Shown piece after piece: positions 1 through 10,540 of a stretch of DNA of 64,000 nucleotides. The notes beneath the pieces were generated by a model. The model saw only the letters and a list, made by a program, of their open reading frames with translations. It did no database searches and was not told where the DNA came from. Numbering within the stretch: the first letter of the stretch is position 1; each line of letters opens with the position of its first letter. A program made the translations under genes and the position numbers. This DNA is from CBDFLD01 sp965249005. Its GTDB lineage: Bacteria > Acidobacteriota > UBA6911. The DNA is taken from positions 124,001 through 188,000 of the forward strand of contig CBDFLD010000019.1 in the NCBI GenBank assembly GCA_965249005.1, written 5' to 3'.

Positions 1-1
1 G

Positions 2-289
2 GGCTACGATGAACGCGGCCTTCACTACCCCTATCTGGCTTGCGCTCTCGCCTGGTGGATCACCGGTGATGACGAACTGTTACGCTGGCCCTGGCATAGG
101 TATCTTGGCGAACGTCAAAGCGCCGTGGCCCTGGCACAAAGCCCGGGTGACTTTCGTCAAGCCGAGTTTTACGAGCTGGGTCAACTTCCCTTTTTCTTGC
201 GGGCCTGTCGCGAAGCGGGCTTTTCCGAAGCCAAGTCGCCCGAGCCCTTGCCCGTGGCCAGCCAGGAGGGGCAGATAAGGGAGGAGTAG
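2..289 (+). CDS. Hypothetical protein, C-terminal fragment
   Basis: The second forward frame is open from the window edge to a TAG at 287-289 and gives a convincing protein end of about 95 residues, rich in Trp, Leu and Arg (for example ACALAWWITGDDELLRWPW). The ATG-initiated reading in the third frame over the same bases has a low-complexity Pro/Arg tail and looks like a shadow. I do not recognise the family. It converges with the DUF5009 gene, whose stop lies only 3 bases away. Confidence 0.5.
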   Translation, partial: GYDERGLHYPYLACALAWWITGDDELLRWPWHRYLGERQSAVALAQSPGDFRQAEFYELGQLPFFLRACREAGFSEAKSPEPLPVASQEGQIREE

Positions 290-292
290 GAG

Positions 293-1420
293 TCAGACGC
301 GCAAGAAGATTCGATTGCGATAAAGCCAATAGCAGAGCGCCCAAAGCACGACAACGGTCAACCACGATTGAAGGATGGGACCACCCCAACTGAGACCCGC
401 CACGAGAGGCCGATCAAAAATCAACAGCGTCGCACCGATCGAGTCACCGAAAAGCGAAGACAGCATATAGATCGCAATGGGATTCATCCCCACCACCACG
501 AAGGGAAAAATCCACTTGTTGTAACCTTGAATATCAATGAGCCAGTAAAGGGCCACTAGAAGCAGCAACGCCCAACCCACAGAATACACCGTAAAGGACA
601 CCGTCATCAGCCCTCGATTCATGGGGATCCAAATGTCCAGCAACGAACCGACACAGATTCCAGCAACGGCCGATCCCGCCAGGACCGACAGTTTGTGCTT
701 GACCGAAAGTGCGCTGCGCAACAGATGTCCCGTCCAGATGCCGAAAATGACGATGGCAATGGTAGGAACAATGTGAATGGTCACCAATCCACCGCCTCGC
801 GCGGGCATGCCCAGCTCACCAGAAGCCTTGCCGAACAGAAACAGATCCACGTAAGTGCCGATGTTGGCGTGCTTGGCATAGGCACCGGGCACAACGCCCG
901 CCGCCGGTACGAACTCATACACAACCCAATAGCCGACCAGGATGGCGCCCACCACCATGACTTGAGCTCTCAACGACAATCGATAACACAAGAAGGCAAA
1001 AAAATAGCAAACGCCGATCACTTGCAAGATTCCGTAGAGATCAAAGGAGGGTTGCTGACGGGCAACCTACCTCAAGAAGCAACCCAATCCTATGAGTAGC
1101 AGCGACCGGCGGATGGCCTTTCCAAGACTGGTGCGATACGCTTCCCCGCCTTCCTGTCCCTTCGCCATCGAGAACACCATGGCCACACCCACAATGAGCA
1201 GGAAGCCGGGCATGATCAAATCCCAAAACGTCTGCGGTCCCTGGTTCCAGCCAAAGATCCAGTTGGCATGGCGCGCCGCACGAGCCAACGGGGCCACAAT
1301 CCGTTGCTCACTATCGTACAGATGTTTGAGGCCCCAGTGATTCGAAACCAACGAGATCATCAGAATGCCCCGGTAGACATCCAGAGAAACCAACCGTCCT
1401 TCTGTCGTTGCGGAAGTCAT
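293..1420 (-). pseudogene. DUF5009 / heparan-alpha-glucosaminide N-acetyltransferase-like membrane protein, in-frame stop
   Basis: This multi-pass membrane acyltransferase-like protein (COG4299 type) starts near 1420 with MTSATTEGRLVSLDVYRG, the N-terminal signature of the family, and continues through about ten hydrophobic segments to 293. Reading the strand directly, a TAG at 1067-1069 sits in the same frame between GCFLR and VARQQPSFDLYGILQV; both sides belong to one protein. The family is thought to transfer acetyl groups across the membrane to amino sugars. It lies 50 bases downstream of the oxidoreductase on the same strand. Either a nonsense mutation or a one-base sequencing error; no frameshift is needed to explain it. 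Confidence 0.72.
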
Positions 1421-1470
1421 AAGGAGGAATCGCCCAAGGCAACCAAACAAATCAACGCCGACATCCCTAC

Positions 1471-2812
1471 TCACACGAACGGCGTCAGACCCGGCACGGC
1501 CAGGGGAGCTACTTCCAGCGGTCCCCACGCGTACTCGCTCGGACCAAGGCGTTCCTTCGATTGGAGTGCTTCGTCCCAGGTGATGGCTTTGCCGGTGTAG
1601 GCACTCATGCGGCCCATGATCGCCATCAGCGTGCTGCGGCTCATGTACTCCCCGTTGTTGATCGGCTCACCCGAACGGATGCTCGCGAATAGTGCGTCGT
1701 GCTCGAGCTGTAACATGTCGATGCTGGGGCGCTCACCGTCCTTGCTTCTCACGCCGTAGTGCCAGTTGCCTTCGCCCTCGATGTGCAGCTCTCTCCTGCC
1801 GATGTGGCAAGTTCCCTTGGTACCGAACAGGTGATCCGACACGTCGTTGCTGCAGCCCCGCCAATGCCGGCAGCGGGAAAACGCCTTCTCGCCGCCGGCG
1901 TATTCGTATACCACCGAGAAGTGGTCGTAGATGTTGCCGTACTTCGCCGCGGTCCGGAGCTGACGGCCGCCCACCCCGGTGGCCCGAACCGGCGGCTCAT
2001 CGTGCATTGCCCACTGCATCTTGTCCAGGCTGTGCACGTGTTGCTCGACGTTGAAATCCCGAGAGCCAGAGGTAGTAGTACCAGTTGCGGATCTGGTATT
2101 CCATGTCAGAGCCGCACTCTTGCCGCGGCTTGTGATACGACATGGAGTCGTCCGGCTCCCAAACCCCGCCCGTGTTATAGCTGCACTCCAACGTCACCAG
2201 ATCTCCGATGGCACCACCCTGGATGCGATTGAACGCCTCGCGTAGCCCTGTGTGATAGCGCCAACAGAGACCTGAAACGACCGACAACCCCTTTTGCTTG
2301 GCTAGCCGGCAACTTTCCAGTACGGAGCGCACGCCTGGGCTGTCCACCGCCACGGGCTTTTCGACAAAGCAGTGTTTGCCCGCCTCGATGGCGGCGCGCA
2401 AGTGCGCAGGTCGAAAGTGCGGTGGCGTCGCCAACAGGACGACGTCGCAGCTGGCAATCACGTGTTGGTAGTTGTCGAAGCCTGTGAAGATGTGCTCCTC
2501 GTCCACTGCGATACGATCGGCCACGTCGGTTGTCTTCAGCGCGGATAGCGCCCTGCGCGGCTGATCCTCAAAGACGTCGCCCATCGCCACCAGCTTCGTG
2601 TTCGCGTCCGCCTGCAGCGCGTTGCGGACAGCCCCAGCGCCGCGGCCGCCACAGCCGACCAGCCCCACCTGCAATACCTCTGTTGCGGTCGCTTGCTCGG
2701 CTCGACCGAGCGCCTGCTTCGTCCCCATGGCCCCAAGGATCCCAGCAGTGGACGATTTGATGAATCGGCGCCGTGACTGGCTCGGCTCCGTAGAGCGAGG
2801 CCTTCGTTTCAT
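1471..2812 (-). pseudogene. Gfo/Idh/MocA family oxidoreductase with Tat signal, frameshifted
   Basis: The N-terminal part starts at 2812 with a twin-arginine signal (RRRFIKSSTAGILGAMG), followed by a Rossmann nucleotide-binding motif (VGLVGCGGRGAG) and the EKPVAVD motif typical of NAD(P)-dependent Gfo/Idh/MocA sugar oxidoreductases. The C-terminal domain continues in another frame down to 1471. At about 2060 the reading NWYYYLWLSG would continue as DFNVEQHVHSLDKMQW if one base were restored, so a single-base deletion explains the break. Exported members of this family act on periplasmic sugars. Probably co-transcribed with the DUF5009 gene that follows. Could be a sequencing error rather than a dead gene. 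Confidence 0.85.
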
Positions 2813-3004
2813 GAATTCGTCCCTCGGCTACGTATCAGTGGGCGGGCGGGTTTTTGACATTCATGATCTGCCGAACCTGCTCAACAACATCGGCGTGACT
2901 CTCTGCATTATTATGACTCTCGGAGACATCCGCTAACAAGTCGTATCACTGAATTTCCTTATCCGAATCTAGACGAGTTCTTTTGTACCTTCCCTTCGGC
3001 TCAA

Positions 3005-3025
3005 GCCGCTCACGGAGTGAGCGGC
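3005..3025. terminator. Hairpin downstream of the DUF3604 gene
   Basis: A perfect 8-bp inverted repeat (GCCGCTCA / TGAGCGGC) with a 5-base loop lies 14 bases beyond the stop of the minus-strand gene at 3039. There is no strong T-run after it, so it may be a weak or Rho-assisted terminator, or a dispersed palindromic repeat. Confidence 0.4.
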
Positions 3026-3038
3026 CTACACGCGGGGA

Positions 3039-5132
3039 TCATTGCGAAACCCAGATGGGACTCGACCATGCCATCTCGCTGTCTTCTTGCACGACGCGAA
3101 GGTAGTAATGGTCCCGTTCGGTGGAAGAACTTTCATCCAGGTAAGTAAATTCTGTGTTTCTGCTTCCCCTGGCTCCTTGCTGGTAAATGATCTGATTGTT
3201 CTTGATCAGGTACACTCCTTTCTGATTTGCCGTGCCCCGGAACGCCACCTTCAACTCTCGGGAACGATTCTCGGAGGCCTTCAAGATCTGCCCCATGGGG
3301 TGTCCATTCAACGAGAACTCCAGTATGATCCGTGCCCCCGTGGTCCCATAGACCCGCCGGTTCCAGAGGGCTTCCCAGAGCCCTTCCCGTGTCAGCGACT
3401 CGCTGAACGCCGCCACCAATCCACTCTGGTAAGCTTTCCTTCGCCGCAACCAGGTTCCAGATCCCAGCTTTCCGGAATGATCGTCTCCCGAGGCGATGAC
3501 GCCGACCTGATAGCCCAGAGCGAGCGCTTGCTGCAGACTTCGGGGTTTCTTGCCCCAGTGATAGGGGCGGACCTCGACCTCCGCTTGCTCTGAATTGCCC
3601 CACACCGAGTAGATTTCCATGAGCCGAACCGATTCACTGGCGAAACCCTTCCGGTACTCCTTATAGTCTCCGCCGTGGTTGTGCGGAATGATCATGATGT
3701 CGCGCTGGTTGGCCTGGTCGACGATCCTGGCAACCTCATCGATATTGATGGCTCCTCCGAATCCTCGCCCGGATGGGAAGAAGGTGTCATACTTCTGGTC
3801 CCCCTTTTTGAAATATAGGATGATATCGCCTCCCCCTTCAGGAATACCGGAGAACTCAAACGCATTCAGGGTGACGAACCGTCCCGGATCGTTGAAGGCC
3901 TCGGCATTGCGGCGAATGACGGCCTTGACCCCATCCAGATGATCCGTCACGGCACCAAAATCCAGATCCGAGGCATCCCTTCCATAACGATAGGCGTTGC
4001 TCACGGTTCCGATCCCGTCGGATTCCACCGTATGAACGTGGAGATCGCCCCAATAGATGCGATGTTCGGGCGCCTCGGATACGGCCTGGATAGGATTGCT
4101 TTCAGCGGTGTGGCCTCCGCTCCCGGACACTAGAATCGAGCAATCCCGCTTTGCTTGAACTTTAGCTCGAAAGCTCTTGATCCCGGCATCCGCCAGGGTG
4201 AATCGATAGGCTTCGGGCAAGGTCATGCCCTCCTGATCGGCAAAAGCGATACGGTCCTCACAGGCGCCGGCCACGTTGCCGAAGCGATCCCGAGCTACGA
4301 CCTTGAATTCGAACGCTTCCCCTGCCTGCACCATGCTGGGGGCTGTCACCACGTACTGCGCCAACTGCGCCCCTCGAACCTGGATGCGGGGCGAGTCGAC
4401 GATGAGCGCGTGGTCTTGGGCCCATTGGTAGACTCTCACTGGACTCCCCGAATCCAACTGCTCTGCGATCTTTTTCCAATCAACCTGTCGGTAGACCAAG
4501 CTGGCAATTTCATACTCCTGCGCCAGATAGGTCAGGGCTCCTGGCGAGCCATATCTTTGGTCCCCGTAGGAAACCGTGAGCGTCTCACCAGCTAGCAGCG
4601 GGGCATCCCCCACTGTCGCGATCAAATGCCAGCCCTCTCCCAGGCGCGAGTTGTCTTGCAAAGGATCGCAGAACAGAGACAAAGATACCTTCGGATCGGA
4701 GCTCCAAACCCGAGCAAAGCCGTTTCTCATACCTGCCGACTGGGATCGTCGGCTGTTGATTTCCACGGGCAAGGTACTGTCGGAATCCACATTGGTCGGC
4801 TGCGAAAAAGGATAGGGGATGATGACAACGAATGCGTCTCCCGGTTTCAGGGGCTCCTTTTCGGGCGTGTACTCGATGGTCAGGGTGAAAGCTTCCCCGG
4901 CGACGAACCCCTCTGCTGGAGTCAGTGTGACTTTTCCCAGACCCCTTTGGGGGCTGACCCGATAGATGGTTTCTGGACCCACCAAGCGATACGCGTCCCG
5001 CTCTGCCTTGATCTCAATCTGCGTCCGCGCCGCTCGTCCATCCACACATCCCTGCACCACCAGCAGGCAGAAAACCCCCCAGAAAAAACCAAAGATCAGC
5101 AAAGCCCGAGCTTCTACCGAAAACCTTTCCAT
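3039..5132 (-). CDS. DUF3604 / PHP-like metal-dependent lipoprotein
   Basis: A 697-residue protein with an N-terminal lipoprotein-type signal (hydrophobic run ending LLVVQGC). Residues about 30-350 look like beta-rich, Ig-like material. The C-terminal half carries the metal-binding motifs of the PHP/DUF3604 family: WGDLHVHT, GAVTDH, IIPHNHGGDY and IASGDDHSG, which supply the His and Asp ligands expected at a TIM-barrel active site. Length fits the family. The substrate is unknown; related proteins are annotated as putative phosphoesterases or amidohydrolases and often sit near sulfatases and sugar oxidoreductases, as here. It is the last gene before a hairpin at 3005-3025 and is preceded by the TonB receptor on the same strand. 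Confidence 0.82.
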   Translation of the reverse strand: MERFSVEARALLIFGFFWGVFCLLVVQGCVDGRAARTQIEIKAERDAYRLVGPETIYRVSPQRGLGKVTLTPAEGFVAGEAFTLTIEYTPEKEPLKPGDAFVVIIPYPFSQPTNVDSDSTLPVEINSRRSQSAGMRNGFARVWSSDPKVSLSLFCDPLQDNSRLGEGWHLIATVGDAPLLAGETLTVSYGDQRYGSPGALTYLAQEYEIASLVYRQVDWKKIAEQLDSGSPVRVYQWAQDHALIVDSPRIQVRGAQLAQYVVTAPSMVQAGEAFEFKVVARDRFGNVAGACEDRIAFADQEGMTLPEAYRFTLADAGIKSFRAKVQAKRDCSILVSGSGGHTAESNPIQAVSEAPEHRIYWGDLHVHTVESDGIGTVSNAYRYGRDASDLDFGAVTDHLDGVKAVIRRNAEAFNDPGRFVTLNAFEFSGIPEGGGDIILYFKKGDQKYDTFFPSGRGFGGAINIDEVARIVDQANQRDIMIIPHNHGGDYKEYRKGFASESVRLMEIYSVWGNSEQAEVEVRPYHWGKKPRSLQQALALGYQVGVIASGDDHSGKLGSGTWLRRRKAYQSGLVAAFSESLTREGLWEALWNRRVYGTTGARIILEFSLNGHPMGQILKASENRSRELKVAFRGTANQKGVYLIKNNQIIYQQGARGSRNTEFTYLDESSSTERDHYYLRVVQEDSEMAWSSPIWVSQ

Positions 5133-5243
5133 AGTTGTTGTCCCTTCCGGACGCTCGCGAACTCAGCTAGCCCGGTACGTAGACCTATACCCTGACGAGA
5201 GCCCTACTCGCGCGAGTTACTTCAAAAATCATGGATCGTGAGC

Positions 5244-5279
5244 ATCCTCCGGAAAGGCACCGAAGCCTTCCCGGAGGAT
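5244..5279 (-). terminator. Terminator-like hairpin after the TonB receptor
   Basis: A 15-bp stem with a single mismatch (ATCCTCCGGAAAGGC against GCCTTCCCGGAGGAT, 6-base loop) begins 9 bases beyond the receptor stop. A short T-stretch follows about 15 bases later on the minus strand. Confidence 0.55.
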
Positions 5280-5287
5280 CACAAGGG

Positions 5288-8200
5288 CTAGAAAATGATG
5301 GCGACACCAAATTCCAGCTGGCGCATGGGCATGGCGATGTTGGTGATTTCACCGGCACCGGCATTATCAACGAAATCGTTGGGCATGGCCAGATTCGAGA
5401 CGTTTAAAGCGTTGAAGATAGAGACTCGGAATTTGAGACGAGTGTCCTCTCTTAAGTGGAAGGATTTGGAAAAGTCCACGTCATAGCCGAACATGGACGG
5501 GCCGCGCAGGCTGTTGCGTGATGTATTTCCTTGCGTGTAGTCGGCTGGAAAGACATACGCGCTGGTGTCAAACCACCGCTGTTCGGTCGGGTTGTCCAGT
5601 TTGCCGTCGCCGATTCGGTCCGGAAGCAGTCGTGTCTCTCGACTCCACCTGGCGTTGTAGTTCGACTGATTTTGGAGTTCGGGCGTGAAAGGGAAACCCG
5701 ATCTAGCACTGAGAATACCGGACCACTGCCAACCCCCGATGATATGATCCAAGAATCCCGTGACATTGCCTCCAATCTGCTTCCCGGCCCCGAAGGGCAA
5801 CTCGAAGATATGCCAGAATCGATAGACCACGGCCGCATCAAAATCGGATACCGACTTGCTGCACTCACGGCAGAAGTTGTCGACGGGGAAAATCCAACTG
5901 GTGTCTAGCCCTTTTCCCCAAGTGAAAGCATGACCAAAGCTGAAGCCGTTTGAAAAGCGCTTCCTCAGGCTTCCCTGGAAAGAATAGTAGCTGGAGCGGG
6001 CTTCATTGGAGCGGTCTGTCACGGCCGCACGGATCCCATACTGAACATTATACGGTTGGCGTAGGCGAAAGGATCCTGGCCCAGGCGGCGCTCCGTTACG
6101 ATCCACGTTGGTCCATAGGTTGATCCCACGATTGCCAACATGAGAGACCTCCCAAGTCCAGTTGGGTGCAAACTCATGCTGCAATGTGAGATTCCAAGAG
6201 TGAATTTCGGGGATTGGATTGTCCTCTCTGACACCGTAGACAAGTTGGTTGCCGGGCTGCCGCATCAATCCAGACGGATCGATTTCGACGTCGATGTCAA
6301 TGGGGGGTGGCCCCACTGAGAACGGAGCAAGGCCCTGGAATGCATCGTCGGCCCCAAGATTATCTATGTTGGCAGCGACGGGCCAAACGAAACCGAAGAC
6401 GCCGACATTTTCACCCCCAACACCGGTGCTAAAGGTCCGTCCGTAACCCGCCCGCAGCACAAACTTGTCTGTCAGGCGGTAAGCAATACCCAGACGGGGT
6501 CCCCAGTTGTTTTTGTCCCAGCGCACGTTGGACGTGTTCGAGACATCTCCCACATTGGCGATTTTTTGAACGGCTAGGTCAAAGTCGTACTGGGCTCCAC
6601 CAGGTGAGAGATTACTATAGGTGGGAGAAAACAGGGCGTAGCGGATACCGTAGTTGAGCGTAAACCTGGGGCTTACTCGCCACTGGTCCTGGATATAGAG
6701 GCCGTGTCGCTGCTGCCTCTCGTCGTTTGTACCTGGGGCGATAAAAGTTCTAGACCTCAGCTCACTTGGGATACCCAACAAATAGGTTGCTAGCCCCATG
6801 CCGGATCCGGAAACGCCCCTATCCGCTGTGGGCGTCGAGAGCGCCACCTTCCCTTGCCAAGATCTGTTCTCACCTGGCGGGCGACCTTGAATTCAGCACC
6901 CCACTTTAGTGTGTGTTTGCCTTTCGTCCAAACAAAGCCTGCGACAAAGTGGCGCGTCTGCTGTGTAATGGGACGAACCCGATCTTGTCCAATTGTATTG
7001 AAGTTTCCCCTGGGTCCATCCACCTGCATCCAAATCAAGCCATCGAACCCATTGATGTTCACGTTGGGGATCCCCAGCTCTTCTGAGGTCTGTCTTCCCC
7101 CATCTTGGTATACCCGAGTGTTGTCCCGACTGACAAACCCGAAACGGCCTTCCACCAGAAAGTTCGGTGTTATCAGGCGGTTGTAATTCACGGCCACACC
7201 ATAGCCTGGCAGGCCTTGCACCACGGGGTCCTGTAGCGGAGATCCGAAGAGCGTGTTCCTGACGATTTCGTCTCGGCCATAGTTCCAGCGGAAAAAAAAC
7301 TGACTCTGGTCATCAATGTTCCAGTCAAAGCGGGTTATATATTGTTCGTTGTTGGTGGCGGTCGGAAACGCGTTGATATAGTTTCGGCGAGTGGGATCTC
7401 CGGTATTGATATTAGCCTCGGGCAAGAGACCCATGACATTTCGTGACACCGCATTGATGCGGGTTGATGGAATCTGATTGTTGGTAAACTGGGTGCGGTT
7501 TCGCCCGTCCGCACCTCCGGTAAGGGGATCGAAAATCGGAAATTGAGGCAAGGAGCTGAAATCCCCCAGCCGATACTCCGGCAATGGAACGGTGCCAATG
7601 GAAGTGCGTCCCTGGCGGATCCGTATCCCTTGAAACGAGCCAAAGAAAAACACGCGGTCTTTGACAATCGGGCCTCCGACGGTTCCCCCAAACTGGTTCC
7701 ATTTCAGGTCGGCAAGGTCCGTCGTAGCCTCGGTAAAAGGATTGCGCGCTCCGAAGACGTTGTTGCGGTGAAACCAAAAGAGAGTGCCGTGGTAGGCGTT
7801 GGTGCCCGCCTTGGTCACCATCTGGGTCATGACGCCTCCGACCTGGTCATACTCGGCGTCGTAGGCGTTTGTTATGATCTTTACCTCGGACACAGAATCC
7901 GCCGCGGGGACGAGGTACGACTGCCCGCCACGGCCCAGGGAGCGATTGGACACGCCGTCGTAAGTCGAATAGTTTCTGCCGCCATGCAGGCCATTGGTGA
8001 AGAGATTCACATCTTCCGTCGGAGCGCTGCTGACACCCTGAAGCCTGACTTGTCCCCTCCGGTTGTTGAAGCCGAACATGGTGCCCGGAATGGTGTTCAT
8101 GACCTGGGTGACATTGCGCCCGAAAAGCGGCAGCTCCCTTATTTGCCGTTCCGTGATCTGATGGCTGATGTCGGATTGGTCGGTCTTCAACAAAGGTGCG

Positions 8201-8592
8201 GCCGCGGTGACGGTAACCTCCTGAGAGACTTCTCCCACCTGGAGCTGGGCGTCCACGCGAATAATGTCAGTGACCCTCACTTCCACGTTTTCCCGAACGA
8301 AGCGGCGGAAGCCACTCATCTCGATCTCCAGACGATAGGTTCCTGTCAGAAGCCTGGGAAAGATGTAAAAACCGGTGTCATTGGCTAGAACCGTTTTCGT
8401 GACGTTGGTCTTGGTATGGATCGCCGTTGCGCTCGCACCCGGCACTACACCACCTGTGGTGTCGGTGACTTGCCCCTGAATGATCCCGTTGACCCCCTGG
8501 GCCGGTGCCGCGACCGCGGCAAACAGGCAAAGCAACGTAATGCCAGCGGCGGCCAGAACAGTATTCGTTTGTGGGCATGAAAGAATGCTCAT
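5288..8592 (-). pseudogene. TonB-dependent receptor with carboxypeptidase regulatory-like domain, frameshifted
   Basis: An outer-membrane receptor of the large Oar-like type common in Acidobacteriota. The start at 8592 follows a clear GGGAGGAAAA ribosome site. Order of parts: signal peptide ending about residue 32, a carboxypeptidase regulatory-like beta-sandwich (GQVTDTTGGVVPGA... FYIFPRLLTGTYRLEI), a plug domain (TERQIRELPLFGRNVTQVM), then a long beta-barrel that ends in the aromatic EFGVAIIF expected of barrel proteins. The barrel changes frame near 6840-6850 (LGKGRW side to VALSTPTADRG side), splitting the gene into about 600 and 500 codons. It probably imports oligosaccharides. Intact function would require the shift to be a sequencing error. 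Divergent from the Gfo/Idh gene at 8970. Confidence 0.85.
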
Positions 8593-8969
8593 TTTTCCTC
8601 CCGAGAAGGCTATCCGCTCCCTCTGGAAATCACGCGTGCCAGGGATCCCATAGACATAGCAGGTTTCCTTAAACCTACACATGGACTCTTAGGTTTTCGT
8701 ATATCACGGTTCCGTTGACGAAGTCAAGCCAGGAGGCACTTGCGGCACGTTGCCTCTGTGGAAAACTCTAACCCGTGACGTTAAAACAGCTTACTTAAAG
8801 GCAGTCCTAGACTGCGGATATCAGAAAAGGTGCGCTGGTCTAAACTCGGATAGGTAGTAATATCTGATATAGTCGTACATGTACGCTTTTTAAAATCTCT
8901 TTTGAGACAACGTCTCACAACGAACCGAGGCCATTCAAGGTCGGCAATGAAAGAGACAGGAGGCGGAAG
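8593..8969. promoter_or_regulatory. Divergent promoter region with several palindromes
   Basis: This 377-base gap separates the TonB receptor (leftward) and an oxidoreductase (rightward). I see a perfect 12-base palindrome CGTACATGTACG at 8874-8885, the inverted repeat TGAGAC-AAC-GTCTCA at 8903-8917, and the spaced inverted pair ATATCAGA (8818-8825) and TCTGATAT (8863-8870). The spacing suits binding of a dimeric repressor or activator that controls both genes. No ORF or RNA is evident. Confidence 0.4.
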
Positions 8970-10196
8970 ATGAGGCAGAAGCCAAGCATTGACCGAAGGA
9001 GTTTCCTAAGAGGAGCAGGATTGGCTCTCGGAACCGGGGTTCTATCCACGAGCGCCTCGCAACAGATTCATGCATCAAAGAGTACCATTCCAACGGCGAC
9101 GCCTGGAAAGGCGAAGCTGGGCATCATCGGCGTAGGAGGCCGAGGCCTGGAACATGTGCGTGTGGCGGATCTACTGCCCGATCAGTGTGAGATCCTTGCC
9201 ATCTGCGACGTTCGCGAAGATGCCCTGGCGGGCGCGCGCAAGGCACTCCAGAACAGTTCCCCCAAGCCTTATAGAGAATACAAGGAAATGCTGGGCCACC
9301 CGGGACTGACTGCCGTCATCGTTTCCACTCCGAACTACCTTCATAGAGACATGGTGTTAGACGCTCTCGACCATGGTGCACACGTTCTGACAGAAAAACC
9401 GATGGCGACTACTGCCAAACACTGTGACGAAATGATTGATGCCATGTATCGGAACAATCGAGTCTTGTCTGTTTGTATGCAGAGCCGTTTCTTTGGCAAA
9501 TACATAAGGCTTCGAGAAGTCATCCACAAGGAAAAGACGATTGGTACGGTCAAGTTTCTCAGCTCCAGAAACTTCCGTAACGATTGGAAATGGCTGGACA
9601 AGGATCCGGCAATCAATCGACGGATCAACTGGCGCTACTATCAAGACCTCTCGGGGGGGAGTCTGATCGAAAAATGCTGTCACGATTTCGACCTTTACAA
9701 CATGCTGCTGGACAGCAGGGCCGTAAAAGTGACGGGTAGCGGAGGCACCAATCGATGGGGAAGTCGAGAAACCCTGGATCATGCCAGTGTGTCAATAGAA
9801 TACGACAATGGGGTCAGAGCCAACCATGACCTCTGTCTGTTTACCCCACGGAAGGCGCATCAGTTGAGCGACAACTATACGATCATCGGAGACAAGGGTA
9901 TGATTTACGCCCCCAAGACCTCTGACGAAGCCACGATTCTGGTGGGTCCCGGCACCGGTTATGGCAACTATCCCCTCGCAAAGGAAACTAAAGTCAAGGA
10001 CTACCCCATGGCGGATCAAAAAGGCATTGGTCACAAAGGCACCTACGAGGTCCATGTAGACTTTCTGGCTGCCATGCGGGAGGGTCGCCCGGCCATGGTC
10101 GATGCGACAATGGGGCGAGAAGCGATTCGGATTGCACAGGCTGGGGAGATCTCGATTGCGGAAGAGAGAACGGTGTATCTCAGGGAACTCTCCTGA
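8970..10196 (+). CDS. Gfo/Idh/MocA family oxidoreductase with Tat signal
   Basis: A 408-residue, apparently intact NAD(P)-dependent sugar oxidoreductase. A strong AGGAGGCGGAAG ribosome site precedes the ATG. The N-terminus has a twin-arginine signal (DRRSFLRGAGLALGTG), then the Rossmann motif GIIGVGGRGLEHV and the catalytic-lysine motif TEKPMATTAKHCDEM near residue 140. The C-terminal alpha/beta domain contains SGGSLIEKCCHDFDLYN, with the His/Asp pattern expected near the active site. Family members oxidise or epimerise sugars, often with bound NAD. The gene is divergent from the TonB receptor and probably belongs to the same uptake regulon through the shared palindromic gap. Confidence 0.9.
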   Translation: MRQKPSIDRRSFLRGAGLALGTGVLSTSASQQIHASKSTIPTATPGKAKLGIIGVGGRGLEHVRVADLLPDQCEILAICDVREDALAGARKALQNSSPKPYREYKEMLGHPGLTAVIVSTPNYLHRDMVLDALDHGAHVLTEKPMATTAKHCDEMIDAMYRNNRVLSVCMQSRFFGKYIRLREVIHKEKTIGTVKFLSSRNFRNDWKWLDKDPAINRRINWRYYQDLSGGSLIEKCCHDFDLYNMLLDSRAVKVTGSGGTNRWGSRETLDHASVSIEYDNGVRANHDLCLFTPRKAHQLSDNYTIIGDKGMIYAPKTSDEATILVGPGTGYGNYPLAKETKVKDYPMADQKGIGHKGTYEVHVDFLAAMREGRPAMVDATMGREAIRIAQAGEISIAEERTVYLRELS

Positions 10197-10274
10197 TCCG
10201 AACCGAGCCGTACCTCCTCGCATCCCACTGGAGCATGACCGGCTGGCGAGGAGGACATTTCGTCAAAAACCGCT

Positions 10275-10406
10275 ATGGACAATCAGGACATTGCGCTCAC
10301 GGTCCTGCTGACCTACATCACTCTCATTACCGCCTTCGGTGTATAGCTTGCCAGACGCATGCGAACCGCCAATGAGTTTTTGCTCGCGAGCAGAAAGAGG
10401 TCGCGT
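10275..10406 (+). pseudogene. Remnant of a sodium:solute symporter N-terminus
   Basis: Reading from the ATG at 10275 gives MDNQDIALTVLLTYITLI, then a TAG at 10344, and in the same frame LARRMRTANEFLLASRKRS. This is the pattern of the first helix and cytoplasmic loop of SSS-family symporters (a Gly/Arg-rich segment followed by EFFLAGR-like sequence). It is about 44 codons long and then degenerates. A full-length SSS gene lies immediately beyond on the opposite strand, but this remnant is not simply its inverted copy. Confidence 0.5.
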
Positions 10407-10420
10407 GTCTGTCGTTTCCG

Positions 10421-10534
10421 CGCGAAGTATTGGGAAATTCTATTTCAAAAAAAGCGCAGCGTGTCGTCTTCACGATTCTCGACAATGCCGTGGTGGTTCT
10501 CAAGATCGGCGACCGGAAGGACGTATACAAATAG
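10421..10534 (+). pseudogene. Remnant of a RelE/ParE-family toxin C-terminus
   Basis: The frame ending with TAG at 10532-10534 reads QRVVFTILDNAVVVLKIGDR then KDVYK, closely following the C-terminal consensus of RelE/ParE mRNA interferase or gyrase toxins (RVIYEI...VVVLRIGHRREVYR). Only about 37 codons remain, with no start codon and no antitoxin beside it, so this is a decayed fragment. Confidence 0.45.
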
Positions 10535-10540
10535 ATCCAA

